From: Bacteroidales bacterium
GTDB lineage: Bacteria; Bacteroidota; Bacteroidia; Bacteroidales; UBA932
Reading direction: 5' to 3'
NCBI GenBank assembly: GCA_015060325.1
Contig: SUYQ01000026.1
Location: 1 to 35,656, forward strand
DNA: 35,656 bases
A model generated the notes under the pieces. That model did no database searches and was not told where the DNA came from. It saw only the letters and a program-made list of their open reading frames with translations. Positions 1 through 8,176 of this stretch are shown piece by piece. The translations under genes were made by a program, and so were the position numbers. How positions within the stretch are numbered: position 1 is the first letter of the stretch; each line of letters opens with the position of its first letter.

Positions 1-359
1 GCCTCCCGTAGGAGTCTGGACCGTGTCTCAGTTCCAGTGTGGGGGACCTTCCTCTCAGAACCCCTAGACATCGTCGCCATGGTGGGCCGTTACCCCGCCA
101 TCAAGCTAATGTCACGCGAGCCTATCCGTTTCCGAAGTTCTTTAATTGAGTTGAGATGCCTCAACTCAATGCCATGGGGTATTAGTCGTCGTTTCCAACG
201 GTTATTCCCCAGAAACGGGCAAGTTGCTCACGCGTTACGCACCCTTGCGCCGGTCGCCATCAACAAAACCCGAAGGTTCCGTCATGCTGCCCCTCGACTT
301 GCATGTGTTAAGCCTGCCGCTAGCGTTCATCCTGAGCCAGGATCAAACTCTTCATTGTA
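1..359 (-). rRNA. 16S ribosomal RNA, 5' end (partial)
   Basis: Read on the minus strand, this is the first ~355 nt of a 16S rRNA gene. The conserved 5' segment GAGTTTGATCCTGGCTCAG lies at 332-350, and the window's left edge falls in the universal ACTCCTACGGGAGGC region near E. coli position 340-352. The mature 5' end is placed near 358-359 by aligning with the E. coli start. The rest of the gene lies outside the window. Apparent open frames across this stretch are antisense to rRNA and are not genes. Confidence 0.98.
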
Positions 360-534
360 TAATATTTTATATTTCCAGTCTGACCTGACACTTATAATTC
401 CTTCAAAAGAATTAACGCTTCTCGATAAATTGTTTTTTCTCGGTACTTGCTTCTTGTACAGTAATTCAGTCTTTTCAATGAACTTTTTGTGCCAAACTTG
501 AGGTTTTGTGTACCCCGTTTTTCGTTTGGGATTG
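360..534 (-). other. 16S rRNA leader (transcribed spacer)
   Basis: About 170 nt lie between the predicted rRNA promoter and the mature 16S 5' end, with no credible ORF. Read on the minus strand it contains GTTCATTGAAAAG (plus positions about 472-484). I take this as a possible boxA-like antitermination or processing element; that role is inference from position. Confidence 0.6.
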
Positions 535-565
535 CAAAGGTAGACATTTTTTCTTTACCTCCAAA
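535..565 (-). promoter_or_regulatory. rRNA operon promoter, Bacteroidota type
   Basis: On the minus strand there is a -33 box TTTG (562-565), a 19-nt spacer and a -7 box TACCTTTG (535-542). This matches the Bacteroidota primary-sigma consensus TTTG-N19-TAnnTTTG exactly. It points at the 16S gene and would give a leader of about 170 nt. Confidence 0.85.
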
Positions 566-596
566 CTTTTCTGCAAAATTTTTTCATCTTTTTTTC

Positions 597-644
597 ACAA
601 GAAAAATACCCGCAGATATCTAAGTCGTTGACATCCACGGGTAT
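597..644 (-). terminator. Rho-independent terminator after the porin-like gene
   Basis: Seven-base inverted repeat ATACCCG (606-612) / CGGGTAT (638-644). Read on the minus strand it is followed by TTTTTC and a T-rich stretch. It lies 21 nt after the stop of the porin-like gene and separates it from the rRNA promoter. The loop is long (25 nt), so the call is moderate. Confidence 0.5.
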
Positions 645-664
645 AAATATATTATAAATTTTTA

Positions 665-2047
665 CTAAAAATTATACTTCACCATAAGGTTTACTCTATG
701 ATTCCCTACCCAATGGAGATTTTCATCGGCCAATGCTCTGGCATTGAGATTTCCGCCAACATAATCTCCGTACTGAACACCAGTCCACTGATACTCCAGT
801 CCGACATTCATCTTACCTATATTATATATGAGCTGCGGATTGATCCTATACATCTGATTGAGATTTGAGAATCCGTTGCCGCAGAAATACACGTCCCCTT
901 TGGCGATCGGACCGTCCAGCACTCCCTCTGCAAGGCCAAGGTTCTTAATATAACCGAGGAAGAGCACGCCCTGCCATTTCTTTCCATAGCTGAGCGAGAG
1001 CCATGATGATGAATTACGCAATGAAGCATATTCCCAGCTTCCATCTGTCAAGTTCTCCCCAACCTTAGCGTATCCACTCATAAGGTTCATATGTTCTCCG
1101 CCCTGGCCAAAGGTAGTCTTTGCCTTTACTGCAAACTTCTTATATGCATATTGTGCATAAACATATCCCAGGACTGAAGTCTTGCGATCAGAAACCTTTA
1201 CAGTCTTTCCCTCTGCTGTAGTACCCAGAACCCTAGGCTTGATGCTGACCATATCAACACCGGCTCTGATCTGGAAACCGTTCACCTTATATGCAACAGC
1301 AGCATACATTTCAGGAGTCATTCCATATTTCATATAAATCGCAGACGCACCCACAGGGCCAGTTGACTGGTACTGCATCTGCCAGATGGCAGCGGCAGAT
1401 ACCACCCAGCTCTTTCCTAGATTTGCATCCATCTGAACGAGGGGCGTCCTGGAGAAAGGTCCGAACGGAGCTCCGACCTCGAGGCTGAAGAGATGCGGAT
1501 GGTCAGCCGCCATAGGATGCCATGCCTGTCCGATCTTAAGACCTACAGAAGCCTTCTGATCCTTACCCATAGGGAGATCTTTCCATGTTACAGTAGCGTA
1601 CGCCTGACGAAGACGCATCTGGGCAGTACCGGAAATCTTCGAGTTTCCAGGAAACCAGTTGCTCACATTGGCATTCGAAGAGTTTGACAATCCGGCATAA
1701 AAATCAGCCTCGAGTTTTGCACCGAAATGGACATTCCCGATCTGGTATCCGCTCACATCTACACCTGCTCGCGAGGTGAGAGCAACAAAACGGAAAGACG
1801 GAGTATCGTTGACGTCGATTCCGTCCTTCATATTGACGTCTTTCGGAAGATAATAGAACAGGTCAGATGTTCCTGAAACGCTTTCGCGCGAATCGAACAC
1901 AAAATAATTTCTTATGAAACCGTAGAATTTGAAATGGTTCTGGAAATGTTCCTTCACAGGAGCATCAGAAGTCTTTTCAGTCTTTGCAGACGCAAAGGCA
2001 GGAAGGGTCAGAAGAAGGGTAAGTATGGTCAGTACGTTTTTTTTCAT
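665..2047 (-). CDS. Outer-membrane porin-like beta-barrel protein
   Basis: 460 residues. A Sec signal peptide (residues 1-21, ending FASA) precedes a mature chain with alternating hydrophobic/polar strands, many aromatic residues and a C-terminal strand ending NLMVKYNF with a final Phe, typical of BAM-inserted barrels. Segments such as FYGFIRNYFVFDSRES near the N-terminus resemble a Bacteroidota porin-like family of unassigned substrate. It lies 78 nt downstream of a DASS carboxylate transporter on the same strand and is closed by the hairpin at 606-644. Co-transcription with the transporter is likely, so a role in outer-membrane passage of carboxylates is a reasonable inference but not shown. 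The barrel call is fairly sure; the substrate is unknown. Confidence 0.75.
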   Translation of the reverse strand: MKKNVLTILTLLLTLPAFASAKTEKTSDAPVKEHFQNHFKFYGFIRNYFVFDSRESVSGTSDLFYYLPKDVNMKDGIDVNDTPSFRFVALTSRAGVDVSGYQIGNVHFGAKLEADFYAGLSNSSNANVSNWFPGNSKISGTAQMRLRQAYATVTWKDLPMGKDQKASVGLKIGQAWHPMAADHPHLFSLEVGAPFGPFSRTPLVQMDANLGKSWVVSAAAIWQMQYQSTGPVGASAIYMKYGMTPEMYAAVAYKVNGFQIRAGVDMVSIKPRVLGTTAEGKTVKVSDRKTSVLGYVYAQYAYKKFAVKAKTTFGQGGEHMNLMSGYAKVGENLTDGSWEYASLRNSSSWLSLSYGKKWQGVLFLGYIKNLGLAEGVLDGPIAKGDVYFCGNGFSNLNQMYRINPQLIYNIGKMNVGLEYQWTGVQYGDYVGGNLNARALADENLHWVGNHRVNLMVKYNF

Positions 2048-2059
2048 AATGGTATGATT

Positions 2060-2114
2060 AGATCCCCGGTCGAGCCGGGGATGACGTGATAAATTCTGGG
2101 ATGACGTGATAAAT
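2060..2114. repeat. Intergenic hairpin repeat, GC-stem variant, with duplicated tail
   Basis: AGATCCCCGG, loop TCGAG, then CCGGGGATGACG (2060-2086) forms a perfect 7-bp stem. Directly after it GGGATGACGTGATAAAT occurs twice (about 2078-2094 and 2098-2114). It belongs to the AGAT...ATGACA hairpin family found in several other gaps of this window. Confidence 0.8.
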
Positions 2115-2125
2115 CAAATTTATGA

Positions 2126-3592
2126 TCAGAATCCGATAAGAATCAGCATTGCATATCCGAGAGTCAGTCCTACGACTCCGAGAATGATTCCGACGGTAGC
2201 CATCTGCTTGGTTGTTATCATCCCTGTTGATGCAGCCAAAGCATTAGGCGGCGTACTTACCGGCAGACACATAGCAACCGATGCCGCTACAGCAATACCT
2301 ATGATCATCGCAGGAAGTCCACCAAGAGATTCAAATCCACTTTCACCGGACATGGCAGTACCGACTACAACCAGGATTGGAACTACAAGATTGGCTGCAG
2401 CCGAGTTGGAAATGAAGTTTGACAGGAAGTAGCAGATGAGACCACCAACGATCATGACGACAAGCGGACTCCAAGTATCGAATGGAATATTGTTTATCAA
2501 GGTATCAGCCAGCCCTGTCTGTTTAAGTGCTGTTCCAAGAGCAAATCCTCCTGCGACCATCCAAAGGACAGCCCAGTTGATATGTTCAAGATCACGCGCC
2601 TTCAGAATACCTGTTGCTGAGAAAACGGCAAATGGGATCATTGCCACAATATTCGAGTTTATCTTGAAGACACTCTCACCCACCCATAGAATGATCGTCA
2701 GTGCAAAGGTGATCCAGACGACATATTTCTGGAAAGGAGTAGTCTTTGTAGGCTTGGCCTCTATCTTAAGTTCAATGGTCTTTGCCTTGAACGGGAACAT
2801 TTTGAGCAGGATGACCCAAGCTATAAGCAGAAGCACCAATACAAAAGGAACCATCCTTATCATCCAGTCCACGAAAGTGATGTTGTAACCGGCATCCTGC
2901 AGCGCTCCAAGAGCAATGGCATTCGGAGGTGTTCCGATAGGAGTACCAATACCACCTATATTTGCGGCAATCGGAATAGCCAGAGCCAGGGAAATCCTTC
3001 CTCCGCCATCAGCCGGCAACGTGAGAAGAATAGGGGTAAGGAAGGTCAGCATCATAGCGGCAGTTGCCGTATTACTCATAAACATTGAGAAGACACCGAT
3101 CACAAGAAGAACTCCCAACAATACCGTCTTCGGATTTTTACCGAAAGGCTTCAGGAGAACGCGAGCCAACTGAACATCAAGGCCTACTTTAGTTGCTGCG
3201 AAAGCCAGCACAAAGCCGCCAAGGAAAAGCATGATCACCGGATCGGCAAAAGAAGCCATGACATCCTTGTAGTTGGTGAGCATACCGACATTCTCCTTTT
3301 CCATCAGGAAACCAAGACCCTTGTTTGAGGTTGTCAGCAGGATCGACACAATAGCAACTACCGAAGTAGTCCATGTAGGTATGACTTCAAGAATCCACAT
3401 CAGAGCAGTGAACACAAAAATGGCAATCACCCTCTGCTGGGTAAGCGTCAGTATCGGTTCATTGGTAAGCTCATAAACTCCAAAGAATGATGTCGGCACA
3501 AAAGCCAGGAACAATGATATGGCGCAAACGATTAAAAATGAGACACATCTTCTGATGTTCATCGGATGTCCGCAAAACATGAAGTAAGCCAT
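2126..3592 (-). CDS. DASS (SLC13) family sodium/carboxylate symporter, short paralog
   Basis: 488 residues, about the usual DASS length. It is a strongly hydrophobic multi-pass inner-membrane protein with both family signatures: MSNTATAAMM (SNT at 173-175) with IGTPPNAIAL, and ISNSAAAN (395-397) with STPPNALAAST near the C-terminus. Family members carry C4-dicarboxylates, citrate or sulfate with sodium; carboxylates are likelier here, but the substrate cannot be read. The second signature is SNS instead of SNT. Blocks such as ARVLLKPFGKNP are nearly identical to the next gene, indicating tandem duplication. The start at 3592 is the first ATG; a second ATG at 3562 (MNIRRCVSFL) just before the first membrane helix is equally plausible. 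The porin-like gene follows 78 nt downstream. Confidence 0.9.
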   Translation of the reverse strand: MAYFMFCGHPMNIRRCVSFLIVCAISLFLAFVPTSFFGVYELTNEPILTLTQQRVIAIFVFTALMWILEVIPTWTTSVVAIVSILLTTSNKGLGFLMEKENVGMLTNYKDVMASFADPVIMLFLGGFVLAFAATKVGLDVQLARVLLKPFGKNPKTVLLGVLLVIGVFSMFMSNTATAAMMLTFLTPILLTLPADGGGRISLALAIPIAANIGGIGTPIGTPPNAIALGALQDAGYNITFVDWMIRMVPFVLVLLLIAWVILLKMFPFKAKTIELKIEAKPTKTTPFQKYVVWITFALTIILWVGESVFKINSNIVAMIPFAVFSATGILKARDLEHINWAVLWMVAGGFALGTALKQTGLADTLINNIPFDTWSPLVVMIVGGLICYFLSNFISNSAAANLVVPILVVVGTAMSGESGFESLGGLPAMIIGIAVAASVAMCLPVSTPPNALAASTGMITTKQMATVGIILGVVGLTLGYAMLILIGF

Positions 3593-3639
3593 GATTGTAT
3601 GTTTAGTTATTAGCGAGTGTAAAGTTGGACAAAATAATA

Positions 3640-3672
3640 ATAAAAAGCAAGAGAGCAGCCCGAAAGCTGCTC
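3640..3672 (-). terminator. Terminator between the two DASS genes
   Basis: A perfect 7-bp inverted repeat GAGCAGC (3653-3659) / GCTGCTC (3666-3672) with a 6-nt loop is followed on the minus strand by TTGCTTTTTATTATT. It lies 27 nt after the stop of the long paralog, so the two transporters are probably separate transcription units. No convincing promoter was seen for the short paralog between 3593 and 3652. Confidence 0.8.
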
Positions 3673-3699
3673 CCCTGCCAAGTATATCAGATTTCAGAT

Positions 3700-5592
3700 T
3701 TAGATCAATCCGGTAGATCCCAGAACGATAAGCATCGTATAGCCAAGCACGAGACCGACAACACCCATGATCAGACCAGTCTTGACCATATCCTTCTGCT
3801 CGATCATGCCTGTTGAAGCTGCAATGGCATTTGGCGGTGTCGAGATAGGGAGCACCATACCGAGTGACGAACCGATTGCCACACCGATGAGGAGAGTTGA
3901 AACGCCACCAAGACCTGCAAGGTTAGCTGCAACTGCACCGCTCGCACCGACAGAAGCAAGAATCGGAACCAGAAGGTTGGCTGTTGCAGTGTGGGAAATG
4001 AAGTTCGCCATTGCATAGCAGATCAATCCTGATCCCACAACCATTACTATCGCAGGCCAGTTACCGAATGGGATAGCAGCGATGAGAGTATCTGCAAGTC
4101 CTGTTTCCTTAAGAGCGACACCGAGTGCAAAACCACCGGCTACCATCCAGAGGACTGACCAGCTGATCTCCTCGAGATCACGTTTTGTAAGAACACCGAT
4201 GATTGCACATACACCTACAGGGAGCATTGCAACGACATTCGCATTCACACCCGTAGCCTTGTCGAGAACCCAAAGAAGGATAGTGCAGATGAATGTAATG
4301 TATACGACGATCGATCTCCAGTCCTTCTTAAGTTCACCCTCGATGTTGAGAGTGATCTCCTTGGCCTTGAATGGGAAGAGTTTCAGCAACATGACCCATG
4401 CGATGAAGAGAAGAAGAAGGGTAAGAGGAATCATGAATGCCATCCACTGACCGAAACCGATTGAGATTCCTATATCATTCATATACTTCAAGGCGATCGC
4501 ATTTGGAGGAGTACCGATAGGAGTACCCATACCTCCGATATTCGCTGCTATAGGAATTGCAAGTGCAAGAGCGATCTTACCCTTTCCGTCTGCAGGCAGA
4601 GCCTTGAGTACAGGACCGAGGAAAGTGAGCATCATGGCTGCAGTAGCAGTATTACTCAAGAACATCGAGAAGATACCTGTCACCATAAGGAAACCAAGAA
4701 GTACATACTTAGGGTTCTTGCCGAAAGGCTTGAGCATCACGCGCGCAAGATACAGGTCAAGTCCTGTCTTAGACGCAGCAATAGCAAGAATGAATCCTCC
4801 GATGAAGAGCATGATGATTGGGTCTGCAAAACAAGCAAGCAAAGACTTGAAGCTTGTCTGCGGTCCCATAGCCTTGATCTCAGCCACTCTTGAAGGGGTA
4901 AGTGCACTCACCGGTGTCGCATCACCCTTATCAGGAATCGGAGTAGTCAGGGTTTCTATTGCCTTTGAAGTAAGAAGCTTAGCTGTTGCCGGAGTGTAAG
5001 CCTTTTTAATATCAGCGCCGACAACTACGGTATCTTTGACCTCTATCTTATTCTTTTCATATTTATAAATGACGGTATCCTCAGCAAGGACCTCGTCTGA
5101 CAGATTATAGCTTGTCTGTCCCTGAATATACTGTCCCCATGCCTTCAACTGCTTTGTCTTGTCTGCATCCTTCAGGATTTCAACAAGGTCAGCATACTTG
5201 GTCTGGTCATCAACAATCTTCTTGGCATCAGGAGTCAAGCCCTGATAAGCCTTGAGATATTCAGCTTCAATACCGTTATTGAAGAATACCAGATTACTGT
5301 TGGATGTTGTAAACAGCAGCAGGACCACAACCATCACCGAGGTAGTCCACGCAGCAACTGCTTCAAACAACCACATCAAGATTGCAAAAAGGAAGATAGC
5401 AAGTGTTCGTTTCTGGATGATGGTCATACCTTCGATCCATGTCTCGACAGGAAGGCACCATACTGTAAGAGCAGCTACAACAGCTATTACCAGACGGATA
5501 GCTCTGGACACAGTCTTGTCATCCACTCTGTGGGCTTTCTTCCAATCATGATACTTCTCAACGAGATCGTATCCAGGAAAAATCTTAAACAT
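3700..5592 (-). CDS. DASS (SLC13) family transporter with large extramembrane insertion
   Basis: 630 residues, about 140 more than its tandem paralog. Membrane helices occur at about 30-50, 60-80 and 82-97. A hydrophilic, Lys/Asp-rich segment at about 103-248 is then inserted before the conserved FADPIIMLFIGG block (255 on). DASS signatures: SNTATAAMM (313 on), IGTPPNAIAL (359 on), ISHTATAN (second motif, S533-H534-T535, where SNT is usual) and STPPNAIAAST (584 on). Expected to be an inner-membrane sodium/carboxylate symporter. If the N-terminus is cytoplasmic as in VcINDY, the insertion faces the periplasm (inference). It has its own terminator at 3653-3672 and a -7 box at 5639-5646. The His in the second substrate/sodium motif and the insertion are the unusual features; substrate unknown. 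Confidence 0.9.
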   Translation of the reverse strand: MFKIFPGYDLVEKYHDWKKAHRVDDKTVSRAIRLVIAVVAALTVWCLPVETWIEGMTIIQKRTLAIFLFAILMWLFEAVAAWTTSVMVVVLLLFTTSNSNLVFFNNGIEAEYLKAYQGLTPDAKKIVDDQTKYADLVEILKDADKTKQLKAWGQYIQGQTSYNLSDEVLAEDTVIYKYEKNKIEVKDTVVVGADIKKAYTPATAKLLTSKAIETLTTPIPDKGDATPVSALTPSRVAEIKAMGPQTSFKSLLACFADPIIMLFIGGFILAIAASKTGLDLYLARVMLKPFGKNPKYVLLGFLMVTGIFSMFLSNTATAAMMLTFLGPVLKALPADGKGKIALALAIPIAANIGGMGTPIGTPPNAIALKYMNDIGISIGFGQWMAFMIPLTLLLLFIAWVMLLKLFPFKAKEITLNIEGELKKDWRSIVVYITFICTILLWVLDKATGVNANVVAMLPVGVCAIIGVLTKRDLEEISWSVLWMVAGGFALGVALKETGLADTLIAAIPFGNWPAIVMVVGSGLICYAMANFISHTATANLLVPILASVGASGAVAANLAGLGGVSTLLIGVAIGSSLGMVLPISTPPNAIAASTGMIEQKDMVKTGLIMGVVGLVLGYTMLIVLGSTGLI

Positions 5593-5638
5593 AATTTATA
5601 CTTTTAGTTAGACTTAGACGTTATTTTTAAAACGGGCG

Positions 5639-5646
5639 CAAAGTTA
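5639..5646 (-). promoter_or_regulatory. Putative -7 box for the long DASS gene
   Basis: TAACTTTG on the minus strand matches TAnnTTTG and lies 46 nt before the start codon, giving a leader of about 40 nt. The -33 element at the expected distance is weak (TTAG at 5666-5669). Confidence 0.5.
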
Positions 5647-5667
5647 ACCTTTATTTAATAATAAACT

Positions 5668-5693
5668 AAAAAAGAGGGCAGAAATTTGCCCCC
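5668..5693 (-). terminator. Terminator after gdhA
   Basis: On the minus strand GGGCA / TGCCC arms (5676-5680 and 5687-5691) enclose an A/T loop and are followed by CTCTTTTTTAG. It starts about 20 nt after the gdhA stop and ends the korA-korB-gdhA unit. Confidence 0.85.
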
Positions 5694-5713
5694 TTTTCGC
5701 TTTTATCTTGATT

Positions 5714-7054
5714 TTAGATGATTCCTTGTTCAAGCATTGCCTGAGCCACCTTCATGAAGCCGGCGATGTTGGCACCCTTTACATAGTTGATGTATCCGTC
5801 AGGCTGTGTACCATACTTCACGCAAGCCTCGTGGATATTTGACATGATAGAGTGGAGTTTCTCATCAACCTCTGCAGGAGACCAGCTGATATGCATTGCG
5901 TTCTGAGTCATTTCGAGACCTGAAGTTGCAACACCACCTGCGTTCACAGCCTTACCTGGAGCGAACATGATGCCTGCCTTCTGATATGCGGCGATAGCCT
6001 CAGGTGTACATCCCATGTTAGAAACCTCAGCAACAAGCCATGTACCATTAGCAAGGAGTTCCTCAGCATCAGCACCGGTCATCTCATTCTGGAATGCACA
6101 TGGCATAGCGATGTCGCATTTGATGCTCCAAGCCTTCTTGCCAGGGTAGAATGTTGCCGATGGGAACTTATCTGCGAATGGAGCAACGACGTCGTTGTTT
6201 GAAGCGCGGAGCTCAAGCATGTAAGCGATCTTCTCGGCATTCATTCCCTCAGGATCATAGATAGCTCCGTCAGGACCAGAGATAGCGATCACCTTTGCTC
6301 CAAGCTCAGTTGCCTTTGTTGCAGCACCCCAAGCCACATTACCGAAGCCGGAGAGAGCAACTGTCTTGCCCTTGATGTCCTTGCCGGCCATCTGGAGCAT
6401 ATGCTGAACGAAATATACTGCACCGAAACCTGTAGCTTCCGGACGGAGGATAGAACCGCCCCAAGTGAGTCCCTTACCTGTGAGCACACCTGTGTTGTAC
6501 TGCTGAGCAAGCTTCTTGTACATGCCGTACATGAAACCGATCTCACGTCCGCCGACTCCGATGTCACCGGCAGGAACGTCCTGATCCGGACCGATCACCT
6601 TCCAGAGCTCAAGCATGAATGCCTGACAGAAACGCATGATCTCAGCATTTGACTTTCCTCTCGGGTTGAAGTCTGAACCACCCTTACCGCCACCCATAGG
6701 GAGAGTAGTGAGGGCATTCTTGAAAGTCTGCTCGAATCCGAGGAACTTAAGGATAGAAAGGTTCACTGAAGGATGGAAGCGGAGACCTCCCTTATATGGA
6801 CCGATAGCTGAGTTGAACTGAACTCGATAACCGGTGTTGGTCTGGACCTCACCATTGTCATCTACCCATGTAACCTTGAAGGTAAGGATACGCTCTGGCT
6901 CTACGATACGCTCAACGATCTTTGCCTTCTCAAATTCAGGATGCTGGTTGTATACTTCCTCGATAGACTCCAACACTTCGTGTACTGCCTGAAGATATTC
7001 AGGTTCATGCTGATACTTGGCCTGGAGTTTGGCCATCAATTCCTGTGTGTTCAT
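5714..7054 (-). CDS. gdhA: NADP-type glutamate dehydrogenase
   Basis: 446 residues, the standard length of hexameric bacterial GdhA. It catalyses 2-oxoglutarate + NH4+ + NAD(P)H to glutamate in the cytoplasm. Visible motifs: GPYKGGLRFHPSV (85-97, substrate binding), PMGGGKGGSDFNPRGKS (119-135, with the catalytic-type Lys124), VPAGDIGVGGREIG (160-173) and the Rossmann turn GFGNVAWG (236-243). NADP preference is inferred from overall similarity to the biosynthetic type. It starts 25 nt after korB and is followed by a clear terminator, so it is the last gene of korA-korB-gdhA. The arrangement places two 2-oxoglutarate enzymes in one transcript: KorAB can make 2-oxoglutarate from succinyl-CoA with reduced ferredoxin, and GdhA turns it into glutamate. 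Confidence 0.97.
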   Translation of the reverse strand: MNTQELMAKLQAKYQHEPEYLQAVHEVLESIEEVYNQHPEFEKAKIVERIVEPERILTFKVTWVDDNGEVQTNTGYRVQFNSAIGPYKGGLRFHPSVNLSILKFLGFEQTFKNALTTLPMGGGKGGSDFNPRGKSNAEIMRFCQAFMLELWKVIGPDQDVPAGDIGVGGREIGFMYGMYKKLAQQYNTGVLTGKGLTWGGSILRPEATGFGAVYFVQHMLQMAGKDIKGKTVALSGFGNVAWGAATKATELGAKVIAISGPDGAIYDPEGMNAEKIAYMLELRASNNDVVAPFADKFPSATFYPGKKAWSIKCDIAMPCAFQNEMTGADAEELLANGTWLVAEVSNMGCTPEAIAAYQKAGIMFAPGKAVNAGGVATSGLEMTQNAMHISWSPAEVDEKLHSIMSNIHEACVKYGTQPDGYINYVKGANIAGFMKVAQAMLEQGII

Positions 7055-7079
7055 TGTTTTGTGTTATTTTATTGGTTTG

Positions 7080-8099
7080 TTATTTAATTTCCCATGTAGA
7101 TCCGCTGCGAAGAAGGTCATCCACACACTGGATCTTTGATTTTGCCTTGACTTCCGCCACCTGATCGCGGACTCCGTCATCATATGTCACATCCTTGACG
7201 TCACGGATGACTCCGAGAGCAACAGGGAAATCAGGATATTTCATATCCGCAAGCATCATATGGATACCCACGTTGTCAGAATGTGCATCGTGTACAAGGA
7301 TATCGTCCTCAGTCACACCGTTTTCTCCGATAGTCACCACTCTGAGTCCCATACCGTCCAGAACGAGACCCTTGTCGCGGTTCTTTCCGAAGATCATCTT
7401 CTCACCGTGACGCAGAACGATGGTCCTGTCAGCACGATATTCCCTGTCAGCGATAAGCTTATGCGCACCGTCATTGAATATGACACAGTTTGTAAGCATC
7501 TCCATCACTGAACATCCGTCGTGCTTTGCAGCAGAAAGCATGATCTCTGATGTGAGCTTCAGCTCCGAATCAAGTGAACGGGCGAAGAATGTACCCTTGG
7601 CTCCAAGAACAAGGCTTCCAGGATTGAAAGGGTGCTCCACAGTACCGTATGGAGAGGTCTTGGAGATAGCGCCGAAACGTGATGTAGGAGAATACTGTCC
7701 TTTGGTAAGACCGTAAATCTGGTTATTGAACAGAATGATGTTGATGTCAACATTTCTTCTTATGGCATGAATGAAATGGTTTCCTCCGATTGCAAGGGCA
7801 TCACCGTCACCGCAAGCCTGCCATACGGTAAGGTCAGGATTTGCGACCTTGATACCGGTAGAGATGGCTGTTGCACGGCCGTGGATGCTGTGGAATCCAT
7901 ATGTATTCATATAATAAGGAAGACGTGACGAGCAGCCGATACCGGACACCACAACATATCTCTCCTTGCTGTAGCCCAGAGCTTCCGTTACATCAGGAAG
8001 GGATCTCTGCAGAGCTGCGAGCACACCGTGGTCACCACATCCCGGGCACCATCTTACTTCCTGATCACTCTTGAATTCTTTGAATGTATATCTTGGCAT
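7080..8099 (-). CDS. korB: 2-oxoglutarate:ferredoxin oxidoreductase, beta subunit
   Basis: 339 residues. Thiamine-diphosphate subunit of a 2-oxoacid:ferredoxin oxidoreductase. The 4Fe-4S ligands appear to be Cys18 and Cys21 (WCPGCGDHG), Cys56 (GIGCSS) and Cys205 (LTNCVIFND). The ThDP/Mg motif GDGDALAIGGNHF starts at 97 and ends in NNQIYG (125-130). The two-subunit alpha/beta form with KorA next door is that of 2-oxoglutarate synthases; 2-oxoacid specificity could be broader. No separate ferredoxin-like delta subunit is present, as expected for this type. It follows korA after a 77-nt gap holding a hairpin repeat and precedes gdhA by 25 nt, supporting an operon. Confidence 0.93.
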   Translation of the reverse strand: MPRYTFKEFKSDQEVRWCPGCGDHGVLAALQRSLPDVTEALGYSKERYVVVSGIGCSSRLPYYMNTYGFHSIHGRATAISTGIKVANPDLTVWQACGDGDALAIGGNHFIHAIRRNVDINIILFNNQIYGLTKGQYSPTSRFGAISKTSPYGTVEHPFNPGSLVLGAKGTFFARSLDSELKLTSEIMLSAAKHDGCSVMEMLTNCVIFNDGAHKLIADREYRADRTIVLRHGEKMIFGKNRDKGLVLDGMGLRVVTIGENGVTEDDILVHDAHSDNVGIHMMLADMKYPDFPVALGVIRDVKDVTYDDGVRDQVAEVKAKSKIQCVDDLLRSGSTWEIK

Positions 8100-8115
8100 A
8101 ACTGTTTACTTATAA

Positions 8116-8155
8116 AGATTTCTCGACTCGGCCTGAGGCCTCGCTCGAAATGACA
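8116..8155. repeat. Intergenic hairpin repeat, AT-stem variant
   Basis: AGATTTCTCGACTCGGCC TGA GGCC...TCGAAATGACA, between korA and korB. The outer bases ATTTC / GAAAT and inner GGCC / GGCC can pair. Nearly identical to the minus-oriented copy at 35291-35330. Confidence 0.85.
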
Positions 8156-8176
8156 ATTTAACTACCGTGTCAGAAC

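Noticed and set aside
37..501. Open frame of 154 codons at the left edge
   Set aside because: It is antisense to 16S rRNA and its leader; no coding signal.
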